From: Sporosarcina sp. FSL K6-3457
GTDB lineage: Bacteria > Bacillota > Bacilli > Bacillales_A > Planococcaceae
DNA length: 64,000 bases
Direction: 5' to 3'
NCBI RefSeq assembly: GCF_038007285.1
Contig: NZ_JBBOWX010000001.1
Location: 248,001 to 312,000 of the forward strand
The notes beneath the pieces were generated by a model, which was not told the origin of the DNA, did no database searches, and saw only the letters and a program-made list of their open reading frames with translations. Each line of letters opens with the position of its first letter. Position 1 is the first letter of the stretch. A program made the position numbers and the translations under genes. Below are positions 8,431 to 15,549 of this stretch, piece after piece.

Positions 8431-9144
8431 ATGAAGCGATGGTTTGTCATTGGTTTACTTTTTGTTTGTTCACTAGGAGTCGTCCTCTATGGTGTCAAGG
8501 CGTCGGATCGAAACTTTTTCATGCCAGAAGATCTAAGTGGTGTGAAAATCGTTGTGGATCCTGGTCATGGCGGATTGGATGGTGGGGCTTCTTCGGGGGA
8601 CGTTGTGGAACGTGATATTACACTAAGTATTGCACATGGGCTGAAGAAGCGGCTTGAAAAGAAAGGTGCAACCGTCATTATGACAAGGATGAAAGACGGA
8701 GATGCATTGGCAGAGCATGCTCCTGAAGAGAAGTTTACAACAACGCGTGAACGGAAGGTAGCTGATTTAAAGCTAAGAGAGAGGATTGCGATTGATGAAA
8801 ATCCAGATATGTTCATTAGTGTGCATGTCAATGCTATACCTCAAGAGAAATGGCGTGGGTCACAAGTTTTTTATCATCCGGAGGGGCATGTGGGTGGTAA
8901 ATTGCTGGCAGAGTCCATACAGGAGTCTTTTCGTGGGGGGTTAAAAAATACGGAACGTAAGGCGATGGCTATTAAAGATGTCTATTTGTTAAAGAAAGTG
9001 CCGATGCCTTCTGTATTGGTTGAAACAGGTTTCCTATCCAACCCGGAGGAGCGCAGTTTACTGACGGATCCAGCCTACCAAAATAAAGTAGCGGATGCCA
9101 TTTTACAAGGGATTATTGACTTTCATCAACTGGAAGAAGAATGA
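8431..9144 (+). CDS. cwlD: N-acetylmuramoyl-L-alanine amidase CwlD (spore cortex muramic-delta-lactam formation)
   Basis: Zinc amidase of the Amidase_3 family, 237 residues, the same length as B. subtilis CwlD. An N-terminal hydrophobic segment (residues 3-21) directs export. The catalytic domain opens with VVDPGHGGLDGGAS (zinc ligand His46), then MFISVHVNAIP and VLVETGFLSNPEE. In spore formers CwlD removes the peptide side chains so that PdaA can form muramic-delta-lactam in the cortex. A GTG at 8407 is also in frame, but the ATG at 8431 has an AAAGGCGGTG sequence seven bases upstream and gives the normal length. Gene order with salA, gerD and kbaA supports the call. Confidence 0.93.
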   Translation: MKRWFVIGLLFVCSLGVVLYGVKASDRNFFMPEDLSGVKIVVDPGHGGLDGGASSGDVVERDITLSIAHGLKKRLEKKGATVIMTRMKDGDALAEHAPEEKFTTTRERKVADLKLRERIAIDENPDMFISVHVNAIPQEKWRGSQVFYHPEGHVGGKLLAESIQESFRGGLKNTERKAMAIKDVYLLKKVPMPSVLVETGFLSNPEERSLLTDPAYQNKVADAILQGIIDFHQLEEE

Positions 9145-9221
9145 GGCATTTACGAACTTTGTCTGCAAGGTGTTATGGTATACTTGGGGGTGAATGAATA
9201 TACCTCCAAGGAGTGTCGACA

Positions 9222-10280
9222 TTGATTAATGAGCAAACTGTACGTGAATTGTTAGGTCAGTTGAAGGATCCGTTTTTACATAAAACGCTTGAAGAGACAA
9301 AAGGAATTACCGAAGTATCCATCAAGCCAGAGAAAAACCATGTAAGCGTAAAAGTAGCGATTGCAAAAGTGAATACGGCAGAACAGATGCCACTTCAGAT
9401 GAAAGTTGTTGAGTTATTGAAGGGCGCAGGGGCAGATTCTGTAGGGATCCGTTTTGAGGAATTATCGAGAGAAGTACTTGAACAATTTCGTGGGACAGCG
9501 ACAGAAGCTGAGGCGCAAGATCTGTTATCTCCGCTAAGTGATGTCGATTTTATATCTGTCGCATCTGGTAAAGGTGGCGTCGGTAAATCAACTGTGTCGG
9601 TTAACCTTGCGGTGGCGCTTGCACGTCTTGGTAAAAAAGTCGGGCTCATCGATGCAGATATTTACGGATTTAGTGTGCCGGATATGATGGGCGTGACGGA
9701 ATTACCAGTCGTTCGTGGAGATCGGATTATTCCTGTTGAGCGTCTCGGTGTAAAAGTGATTTCAATGGGCTTTTTCGTTGAAGATAATGCACCTGTTGTC
9801 TGGCGTGGTCCAATGCTTGGGAAAGCGCTTGACCAATTCTTCCGTGATGTCGAGTGGGGCGATTTAGACTATCTTCTACTTGATTTACCACCAGGCACGG
9901 GTGATGTTGCGCTCGATATCCATCAAATGATTCCAACATCGAAAGAAATTGTTGTGACAACCCCACATCCAACGGCTGCATTTGTCGCAGCGCGTGCGGG
10001 AGCAATGGCGCTTCAGACGGACCATGAACTGCTTGGCGTAGTTGAAAACATGTCTTGGTTTGAGTCGAAAACGTCTGGAGAACGCGAATTTGTCTTTGGG
10101 CAAGGCGGCGGCGTTAAGTTAGCGGAAGAACTTCGTACAGAGTTACTTGGACAGATTCCACTGGGGCAACCTGATTGGAATGATGATGATTTTGCGCCAT
10201 CCGTTTATGCGGATGATCATCCGATTGGTCAGATTTATACAGGGATTGCAAAAAATATTATTAATAAGACAGCAAAATAA
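9222..10280 (+). CDS. salA: Mrp/NBP35-family ATPase SalA
   Basis: ParA-like P-loop ATPase of the Mrp family, 352 residues, equal in length to B. subtilis SalA. Residues 1-85 form the MIP18-like N-terminal domain. The deviant Walker A is SGKGGVGKST (GKGGVGKS at 116-123), followed by GLIDADIYGFSVPDMMG and the Mrp signature LLDLPPGTGDVALDIHQ. No CXXC motif is present in the C-terminal part, unlike Mrp proteins that bind an Fe-S cluster. SalA represses scoC in B. subtilis; Fe-S scaffold work is the alternative role for the family. A GTG at 9213 is in frame but overlaps the SD AAGGAG (9208-9213); the TTG at 9222 is correctly spaced. Confidence 0.92.
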   Translation: MINEQTVRELLGQLKDPFLHKTLEETKGITEVSIKPEKNHVSVKVAIAKVNTAEQMPLQMKVVELLKGAGADSVGIRFEELSREVLEQFRGTATEAEAQDLLSPLSDVDFISVASGKGGVGKSTVSVNLAVALARLGKKVGLIDADIYGFSVPDMMGVTELPVVRGDRIIPVERLGVKVISMGFFVEDNAPVVWRGPMLGKALDQFFRDVEWGDLDYLLLDLPPGTGDVALDIHQMIPTSKEIVVTTPHPTAAFVAARAGAMALQTDHELLGVVENMSWFESKTSGEREFVFGQGGGVKLAEELRTELLGQIPLGQPDWNDDDFAPSVYADDHPIGQIYTGIAKNIINKTAK

Positions 10281-10330
10281 GAGCGGGGTGAAGCGGAGAG
10301 GACTATTTGTCTCCTCCGCCACTGCCGCTC
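10281..10330. terminator. Nested hairpin between convergent salA and gerD
   Basis: GAGCGG (10281-10286) pairs with CCGCTC (10325-10330), and inside it GCGGAG pairs with CTCCGC around a TATTT-containing loop. It sits between the two stop codons and enters the 3' end of gerD. There is no clear T-run on either strand, so it may only weakly terminate. Confidence 0.4.
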
Positions 10331-10923
10331 CCTTCTTTATTTCCACCTGAAGACTCGCTTCCGCCTTGTTCACCACCACCATTGCCTTCCGCCGGTTTGA
10401 CCTCTCCGGCTTTCAAAATAAGATCCTGCCATTTTGTTTGCAAAAGTGGGCTACTAATAGTTTCTCCAACAACCTTTTCAAGATGTTTTTTCATATTTCC
10501 TGACTGCATAACCGTTTCCAGTTGTTTTTGCATATCGGGCTGGCCGAAAAATTCCTCCAGTTCTTTTTGGAATGAAGAATCATCCATCAGCAACTTCATA
10601 ATCTCCTGCTGTTGTTCTTTCATGCTTTTGGCAATGGTTTCTGTGAATTTTGGGTCTTCAAACGTTTTTTTCCAAAATTCTTCTCCCTTTTTGGATAATA
10701 GGGTATCTTCAATTGATTTTTTTACCTCGGGTTGATCCAAGATAAGGAGTTCCTTAAACTCGGGGTCTGCCAACATTTGTTTGATGGCTTTTTTGCCATC
10801 TTCAGTTTGTAAGGTGTCCGTCATCATCTTTTTTAGTTCGTCGTATGTAGGACTAGATTGTTGTATCCCACATCCGGTTAACAGAAGGACCAGTAACAAA
10901 AAGTGAAAATACTTTTTTTTCAT
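10303..10923 (-). CDS. gerD: Spore germination lipoprotein GerD
   Basis: A 206-residue lipoprotein. The signal ends in LLLTGC with Cys18 as the lipid anchor. The middle is rich in charged helical repeats (phrases such as KKMMTDTLQTEDGKKAIKQM and DPEFKELLILDQPEVKKS), and the tail is a Gly/Ser-rich run (SGGNKEGSGSGGGDK). GerD clusters nutrient germinant receptors in the spore inner membrane in Bacillus. A start 11 codons upstream is possible, but the ATG at 10923 has AAAGGAT six bases upstream and gives a proper signal peptide. It is convergent with salA and divergent from kbaA, the same order as in B. subtilis. Forespore (SigG) control is expected from the family. Confidence 0.92.
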   Translation of the reverse strand: MKKKYFHFLLLVLLLTGCGIQQSSPTYDELKKMMTDTLQTEDGKKAIKQMLADPEFKELLILDQPEVKKSIEDTLLSKKGEEFWKKTFEDPKFTETIAKSMKEQQQEIMKLLMDDSSFQKELEEFFGQPDMQKQLETVMQSGNMKKHLEKVVGETISSPLLQTKWQDLILKAGEVKPAEGNGGGEQGGSESSGGNKEGSGSGGGDK

Positions 10924-11066
10924 GGAAATCCTTTTCCCTTCCACAAGCATTTTCAATTATTGTTCACAAAATGACGGATAATATGCATGGAGTGTGTAAG
11001 TAAATAGATTTTTTATTGAAACGTTGTTACACTATTGGAAGCACTAAAAACTGGAGGACTATTGTC

Positions 11067-11747
11067 GTGACAATACGAAATTGGATAAAATTCTTTTTTA
11101 ATGCGTTATTAATCGGAGGAATTGTGACAGCGGTAATGGGATTGATTGTCCGCTGGGAGTTCTTTTCGCAATATTTAACGAATGGTGAGATTTGGCAATT
11201 CACTGGAGCTCTACTTTGGATGGTTTTCCTTGGATTCACGATGAGTGTCGTTGCACAAATGGGTTTCTTTGCCTACTTAACGATTCATCAATTCGGTGTC
11301 AATATGTTTAAGACATTGACGTTGTGGAATTGGGTTCAGCTGTTGATCATAGCGGTTGTCTTATTTGACCTTATTTTCTTCAGATTCCGTCTGACCTCTG
11401 GTGAGACAGGACGGACGTTGCTGTATCTTACTTTACTAGTATCACTTATCGGTGTGTCCGCTATAACCGCTTATTTTAAAGCGAAATGGACGAAGAAGCA
11501 TACGTTGATTTCAGCCTTTTTTTTCATGATTGTTGTAACAACACTTGAATGGTTACCGGCATTGATGGTACGTTCAGGTAATATCGATTCGTGGGTGACG
11601 ATTTTGCTTTTCCCGCTACTTGCGGTGAATGCTTACCAACTTTTATCACTTCCGAAGTACAATAGGCAGTCTGATGAGGACAAGGCGAAGCAAGAAGAAC
11701 GTAAAAAAGCACGAAAAAAAGTTGCATCCGCTTCCAAAGCGAAATAA
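11067..11747 (+). CDS. kbaA: KinB-signalling pathway activation protein KbaA
   Basis: A 226-residue integral membrane protein with about six hydrophobic spans (for example FFNALLIGGIVTAVMGLIV, LLWMVFLGFTMSVVAQMGF and WVQLLIIAVVLFDLIFF) and a strongly basic C-terminal tail (KQEERKKARKKVASASKAK). In B. subtilis KbaA activates the sporulation kinase KinB. The GTG at 11067 is chosen because GGAGG at 11053-11057 is nine bases upstream; a longer in-frame opening has no good SD. Placement between gerD and the pdaB-like gene supports the name. It is somewhat longer than the B. subtilis protein because of the tail. Confidence 0.9.
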   Translation: MTIRNWIKFFFNALLIGGIVTAVMGLIVRWEFFSQYLTNGEIWQFTGALLWMVFLGFTMSVVAQMGFFAYLTIHQFGVNMFKTLTLWNWVQLLIIAVVLFDLIFFRFRLTSGETGRTLLYLTLLVSLIGVSAITAYFKAKWTKKHTLISAFFFMIVVTTLEWLPALMVRSGNIDSWVTILLFPLLAVNAYQLLSLPKYNRQSDEDKAKQEERKKARKKVASASKAK

Positions 11748-11790
11748 AAACAGCGCAGTCCCCAAAAATGGTGGCTGTGCTGTTTTCGTT
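11747..11790. terminator. Bidirectional terminator between kbaA and the pdaB-like gene
   Basis: AAAACAGC (11747-11754) pairs with GCTGTTTT (11779-11786) with inner CAG/CTG pairing and one G.U. A-rich and T-rich flanks let it act for both convergent genes. Confidence 0.8.
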
Positions 11791-12451
11791 ATTCAGGTAT
11801 TTTTTTTGTTTTCACGGTTGTTTTAAATAGCATATCTTCGATGGTCGTAAATGTTCGACCTTTATAGACCTTTTTCAATTCGGTGAGCAGGATGTGATCA
11901 TCGCGGTGGTGCGGAATAGAAAGAATTTCGCCTTCTATGACAGGTGGGGAGTCACCTCCGCGCCAAACAACAGAAGAACCAAGTGCATTGACTTCTGCTT
12001 CCCAAAGCTGTGTATGTAGGGACTGAGGGAACACTTCATCAACCGTGCGGAACCAAAGTGGCTTTACTCCGAAAGTGGTTTCAAATCGCTTCAGTTGCTG
12101 GGTGAATAGTGGTGTGTTCTGCTCATAGACAATCCCTTTAACGCCAAGAAGTCCTACAGGGATATTTTTTTCAGCGATGAGTCGCACAGTTTCGGGGAAA
12201 CGTTCAGCCCAGTCCATGTCTACAAATAGGAGTGGATATGGCTTGCTTAATCCCTGAATCCACTGTTCCACTTCGACGTCTCCGAATGAAATATTGACGG
12301 TCAGTGCCGACCCACTTGTACCTTGAACGATGACAGCTGGCTCCTCTGTCAAGCGGAAGACGCTAGTCAGTGATGCCTGTTCAGGTAATGGGGGAAGGAG
12401 TATAAAGAGTCCAAGGCAAGTTATAAAGATAATAAAGTATTTGTTACGCAT
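11789..12451 (-). CDS. Divergent PdaB-like (NodB-fold) protein with degenerate active site
   Basis: A 220-residue protein with an N-terminal membrane anchor (residues 4-21) in the place that pdaB occupies in the conserved sporulation block. PdaB is a polysaccharide deacetylase-fold protein needed for late spore stability. The usual first motif, TFD followed by ISWGD, appears as TVNISFGD (residues 51-58), so the base Asp is Asn53. The His-x3-His metal motif is missing (the region reads VGLLGVKGIVYEQN), and the arginine motif is only FRTVDE. The start follows SD AAGGGGG. By synteny it is the pdaB orthologue or a replacement, but it should not be a metal-dependent deacetylase. The family assignment rests partly on position. 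Confidence 0.7.
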   Translation of the reverse strand: MRNKYFIIFITCLGLFILLPPLPEQASLTSVFRLTEEPAVIVQGTSGSALTVNISFGDVEVEQWIQGLSKPYPLLFVDMDWAERFPETVRLIAEKNIPVGLLGVKGIVYEQNTPLFTQQLKRFETTFGVKPLWFRTVDEVFPQSLHTQLWEAEVNALGSSVVWRGGDSPPVIEGEILSIPHHRDDHILLTELKKVYKGRTFTTIEDMLFKTTVKTKKIPE

Positions 12452-12497
12452 ATGTTGTCCCCCTTGTACACAATCTATTGTAAGTTATGAAAGTCTG

Positions 12498-12527
12498 TTG
12501 ACTAATATGCAAAAGATATGGTACTAT
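12498..12527 (+). promoter_or_regulatory. Upstream candidate promoter P1 of the tRNA cluster
   Basis: TTGACT (12498-12503), 18 bases, TACTAT (12522-12527) with a TGG extended -10 directly before it. Together with P2 it would give the tandem promoters often seen before stable RNA genes. Confidence 0.55.
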
Positions 12528-12571
12528 GTAAAAGTTGCTGTCGGGAAGAAAAACTTTTTTAAAGAAAAGCC

Positions 12572-12599
12572 TTGAAAAAGAATTTATTCTTGTTATAAT
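12572..12599 (+). promoter_or_regulatory. Promoter P2 of the tRNA cluster
   Basis: TTGAAA (12572-12577), 16 bases, consensus TATAAT (12594-12599) preceded by TGT, an extended -10. It lies about 43 bases before the first tRNA and no other gene intervenes. Confidence 0.75.
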
Positions 12600-12642
12600 G
12601 AAATTTGTCATGAAGGACATGCACACCGAAAATAATGATTAT

Positions 12643-12717
12643 TCCGCAGTAGCTCAGTGGTAGAGCAATCGGCTGTTAACCGATCGGTCGTAGGTTCGAG
12701 TCCTACCTGCGGAGCCA
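12643..12717 (+). tRNA. tRNA-Asn (GTT)
   Basis: Acceptor TCCGCAG pairs with CTGCGGA, discriminator G, encoded CCA at 12715-12717. The anticodon stem is ATCGG/CCGAT with loop CTGTTAA, so the anticodon is GTT. The T-loop TTCGAGT is present. First gene of a five-tRNA cluster. Confidence 0.97.
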
Positions 12718-12721
12718 TATT

Positions 12722-12797
12722 GCTTCCATAGCTCAGTAGGTAGAGTGCTTCCATGGTAAGGAAGAGGTCACCGGTTCGAATCCGGTTGGAAGCTCCA
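12722..12797 (+). tRNA. tRNA-Thr (GGT)
   Basis: Acceptor GCTTCCA pairs with TGGAAGC, discriminator T, encoded CCA at 12795-12797. Anticodon stem CTTCC/GGAAG encloses ATGGTAA, so the anticodon is GGT. It starts only four bases after tRNA-Asn. Confidence 0.96.
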
Positions 12798-12816
12798 GAG
12801 AGCGTCGCTTACATAT

Positions 12817-12946
12817 CTCCGTTAAAATTGGGAGAAGCAAGCAGGTCGAGGAAGCAATTGAGAGAAGGAAGGAGCGTACTCAGGTACGTGACTGACTGAG
12901 CGAATGAAGTTGACGCAGTAATGCGAAAGCTTATCGCAATTTTAAC
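12817..12946 (+). repeat. Structured tRNA-spacer element, copy 1
   Basis: A 130-base unit between tRNA-Thr and tRNA-Glu. The ends form a perfect 10-bp closing stem (GTTAAAATTG at 12821-12830 with CAATTTTAAC at 12937-12946), followed inside by AAGC/GCTT. Two small hairpins lie within it: CGTAC-TCAG-GTACG and CGCA-GTAA-TGCG. A second copy starts 242 bases downstream with the same internal text. No open reading frame of useful length runs through it. The structure suggests a processed RNA spacer or an interspersed element; function unknown. Confidence 0.8.
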
Positions 12947-12949
12947 TAA

Positions 12950-13024
12950 GGCCCCTTGGTCAAGCGGTTAAGACACCGCCCTTTCACGGCGGTAACACGG
13001 GTTCGAATCCCGTAGGGGTCACCA
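12950..13024 (+). tRNA. tRNA-Glu (TTC)
   Basis: Acceptor GGCCCCT pairs with AGGGGTC (one G.U), discriminator A, encoded CCA at 13022-13024. Anticodon stem CCGCC/GGCGG encloses CTTTCAC, so the anticodon is TTC. It starts four bases after the closing stem of the spacer element. Confidence 0.96.
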
Positions 13025-13058
13025 AATTTTTTTAACACGAGATAATACTTATTTACAC

Positions 13059-13180
13059 TCCCGTTAAAATTGGGAGAAGCGAGCAGAACAAGGAAACGAT
13101 TGAGAGAAGGAAGGAGCGTACTCAGGTACGTGACTGACTGAGCGAGTGAAGTTGACGCAGTAATGCGAAGCTTATCAGAA
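13059..13180 (+). repeat. Structured tRNA-spacer element, copy 2
   Basis: Second copy of the spacer element, between tRNA-Glu and tRNA-Tyr, offset 242 bases from copy 1. The 5' arm GTTAAAATTG (13063-13072) and the inner hairpins (CGTAC/GTACG and CGCA/TGCG) are kept. The long stretch from GAGAGAAGG to AATGCGAA is almost identical to copy 1. The 3' closing arm has diverged, and its place is taken by a separate perfect hairpin at 13183-13205. Confidence 0.8.
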
Positions 13181-13182
13181 CT

Positions 13183-13205
13183 TTTTCGATAAGAATTATC
13201 GAAAA
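13183..13205 (+). other. Perfect 10-bp hairpin in the Glu-Tyr tRNA spacer
   Basis: TTTTCGATAA (13183-13192), loop GAA, TTATCGAAAA (13196-13205). No T-run follows, so it does not look like a terminator. A processing or folding role between tRNAs is inferred. Confidence 0.7.
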
Positions 13206-13226
13206 TAGTTATCCATAATTTAACCT

Positions 13227-13311
13227 GGTGGGGTAGCGAAGTGGCTAAACGCGGCGGACTGTAAATCCGCTCCCTCAGGGTTCGGCGGTTCGAATCCGTC
13301 CCCCACCACCA
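13227..13311 (+). tRNA. tRNA-Tyr (GTA)
   Basis: Class II tRNA of 85 bases with a long variable arm. Acceptor GGTGGGG pairs with CCCCACC, discriminator A, encoded CCA at 13309-13311. Anticodon stem GCGGA/TCCGC encloses CTGTAAA, so the anticodon is GTA. Confidence 0.97.
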
Positions 13312-13314
13312 ATT

Positions 13315-13341
13315 TTTTCAAAACGCACTTTGTTTTGAAAA
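13315..13341 (+). other. Perfect hairpin in the Tyr-Gln tRNA spacer
   Basis: TTTTCAAAAC (13315-13324), seven-base loop, GTTTTGAAAA (13332-13341), four bases after the CCA of tRNA-Tyr. There is no T-run after it. The A+T-rich spacer up to tRNA-Gln shows no other feature. Confidence 0.6.
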
Positions 13342-13433
13342 GAACTTACCTTAAACTCAATACGTAGCGTCGAAAAGAAACATCCTTAACCTCAACAACT
13401 AGCATTAAAAAGAGTTAACCTTAATTCTAACCT

Positions 13434-13508
13434 TGGGGTATAGCCAAGCGGTAAGGCAACGGACTTTGACTCCGTCATTCGTTGGTTCGAATCCAGCTAC
13501 CCCAGCCA
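13434..13508 (+). tRNA. tRNA-Gln (TTG)
   Basis: Acceptor TGGGGTA pairs with TACCCCA, discriminator G, encoded CCA at 13506-13508. Anticodon stem ACGGA/TCCGT encloses CTTTGAC, so the anticodon is TTG. Last tRNA of the cluster. Confidence 0.96.
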
Positions 13509-13563
13509 TTTTCTGTTTTAGTTTTACCTTACCTAACCATGTTTATTACAATAAGTACGACTG

Positions 13564-13594
13564 AACCCTTTTCACAAATGAATTGGGTTTTTTT
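13564..13594 (+). terminator. Terminator of the tRNA cluster
   Basis: AACCC (13564-13568) pairs with GGGTT with an inner TCA/TGA pairing, directly followed by a run of seven T residues. It lies about 55 bases after tRNA-Gln. Confidence 0.85.
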
Positions 13595-13736
13595 ATTGCG
13601 TAAACTAAGCGTTATGTGTTTAAAAAAGATTTATTAATAGTAGACTAATAGAAAAGATGAACTTTAATTTAATGGCATACTTTACGTCGGCTTATATACT
13701 AAAAAAACTTCAAATGTCTAGATGAGAGGTGACTGC

Positions 13737-15458
13737 ATGCAGGAAGCTTATGAAATGATACAAGAACTAATTCGCCATGGTGGTAGCCGTAGCGAGGAGA
13801 AAATACTTAGGGATATTGCACATGCACTGGATCAGTCTGCTATTTTGGCGATTACAGATCGTACAGGGAAAATTATATATGCGAATGAGTTATTCACGAA
13901 AATATCACAATATAGCACGGAGGAATTGATTGGCACCACTCATCGAATTGTCAACTCTGGCTATCACCCCCTTGAATTCTTTAGAAATATGTGGGCAACG
14001 ATAGGGCGGGGAAAGACGTGGCGTGGAGAAATTCGCAATAAGGCAAAAGATGGATCTTATTATTGGGTAGATACAATCATCGTTCCGTTTTTTAATGAAA
14101 AAGGGAAGCCCTATCAATATATATCGATTCGGTATGACATTACATCACGCAAAGAGTCTGAGCAAATGACGCAGGATCTTGTGTACTATGATCAATTGAC
14201 GAATTTACCGAACAGGACTTCAGTTCGCAAAATGTTGAACGAAGAGGTGACGAAGGCGACTGACACTGGGGTGAATTTAGCCTTTGTTTATCTGAATATC
14301 GATCGCTTTCGTTATGTGAATGACTCATTTGGTCATGAGGCAGGTGATTACGTTTTGTCGGTTATTGCAAAAAGGTTAAAGGACATGCTTCAAGGAAAAC
14401 ATATCATAGGAAGGCTCTCAGGTGATGAGTTTGCGCTGCTGTTAAAAAACATAAAGGATGCCGAACATGCTGAACAAATGACGCAGGAAGTTAAACAATG
14501 CCTTGAGGAACCGATTGAGTTGATGGGGCAGTCGCATGTACCGTCAGTAAGTTTTGGTATAGCACTTTACCCTGAACATGCTACGAAATCATCTGAGTTG
14601 GTCATGAAAGCGGAAAAAGCGCTCAGTAGTGCGAAGTCCCATGGCGGTAGTGGTTTTGAAATGTACCAACATGGTACGGCTACTAAAACATTGGAACGGA
14701 TTTTATTGGAAAATGAGTTGAGGAAAAGTGTGCAGCTCGGTCATTTTAATCTTGATTATCAACCGAAGGTGAATTTGACGACGGGCGAACTGACTGGAGT
14801 TGAGGCGCTTGTCAGATGGAATCACCCTGATCTTGGAAGGATACCACCTGATCGATTCATTCCAGTGGCGGAAGAGACAAAAATTATCCTTCCACTTGGA
14901 GAATGGATTTTACGCGAAGCTTGCACGCAGGCTAAAAAGTGGCAAGATAGCGGATATCAGCCCTTTAGGACGGCTATTAATATGTCTGCTGTCCAATTGG
15001 AAGAGTCGACGATTGTCAAAACAATTACAGAAATTCTTGATGAAACCGGAATTACACCAAATTTGATCGAAATTGAGTTAACTGAAAGTGCATTTGCGAA
15101 TCGGAAAGATATGCGGAAGACGGTTCGGGAAATAAGGGAACTAGGTATTACTGTGTCGATTGATGATTTTGGAACAGGCTATAGTACATTTAGCTATATT
15201 CAAGAGTTACCTGCCGATATATTGAAAATCGATATGTCTTTTATTCGAGAGATACACGAGAGTGAAGAGAGTCGAGCGATAGTCGGGGCGATTGTGACCT
15301 TGGCGGATATAGTGGGCCTGAATGTCATCGCAGAAGGTGTTGAGTTCGGAGAACAAGTCGCTATTTTGAAAGAATTGGGCTGTCGTGAGGGGCAAGGTTA
15401 TTATTACAACAAGCCGATATCTCCAGAGGGTTGCGAATCCTTTATGAAAAAAGCATGA
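13737..15458 (+). CDS. PAS-GGDEF-EAL protein (c-di-GMP synthesis/breakdown)
   Basis: A 573-residue cytoplasmic signalling protein without membrane segments. Residues about 25-140 form a PAS domain plus PAC tail (IYANELFTKISQYSTEELIG, YYWVDTIIVPFFNEKGKPYQYISIRYDIT). The GGDEF domain has SGDEF at residues 228-232, a variant of the active-site motif that may still be functional. The EAL domain keeps EAL at 356-358, IEIELTESAF, the DDFGTGYS loop, KIDMSF and AEGVE, so phosphodiesterase activity is likely. The start at 13737 follows GAGAGGTGA; an ATG 15 bases earlier lacks an SD. It is monocistronic. The signal sensed by PAS is unknown. Confidence 0.92.
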   Translation: MQEAYEMIQELIRHGGSRSEEKILRDIAHALDQSAILAITDRTGKIIYANELFTKISQYSTEELIGTTHRIVNSGYHPLEFFRNMWATIGRGKTWRGEIRNKAKDGSYYWVDTIIVPFFNEKGKPYQYISIRYDITSRKESEQMTQDLVYYDQLTNLPNRTSVRKMLNEEVTKATDTGVNLAFVYLNIDRFRYVNDSFGHEAGDYVLSVIAKRLKDMLQGKHIIGRLSGDEFALLLKNIKDAEHAEQMTQEVKQCLEEPIELMGQSHVPSVSFGIALYPEHATKSSELVMKAEKALSSAKSHGGSGFEMYQHGTATKTLERILLENELRKSVQLGHFNLDYQPKVNLTTGELTGVEALVRWNHPDLGRIPPDRFIPVAEETKIILPLGEWILREACTQAKKWQDSGYQPFRTAINMSAVQLEESTIVKTITEILDETGITPNLIEIELTESAFANRKDMRKTVREIRELGITVSIDDFGTGYSTFSYIQELPADILKIDMSFIREIHESEESRAIVGAIVTLADIVGLNVIAEGVEFGEQVAILKELGCREGQGYYYNKPISPEGCESFMKKA

Positions 15459-15549
15459 ATAGCGAATAAATATTCAGAAAGTTGTCGAGTTGAGTCAAAG
15501 CCTCTCTGGGACTTACAATAGAGATATTGTGAAGGGGAGGTATTTGGAT

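Noticed and set aside
10307..10735. A 142-codon plus-strand frame rich in Pro and Ser opposite gerD
   Set aside because: It is the complement of the gerD coding sequence with its Gly/Ser tail; it has no SD, and gerD is supported by synteny and a lipobox.
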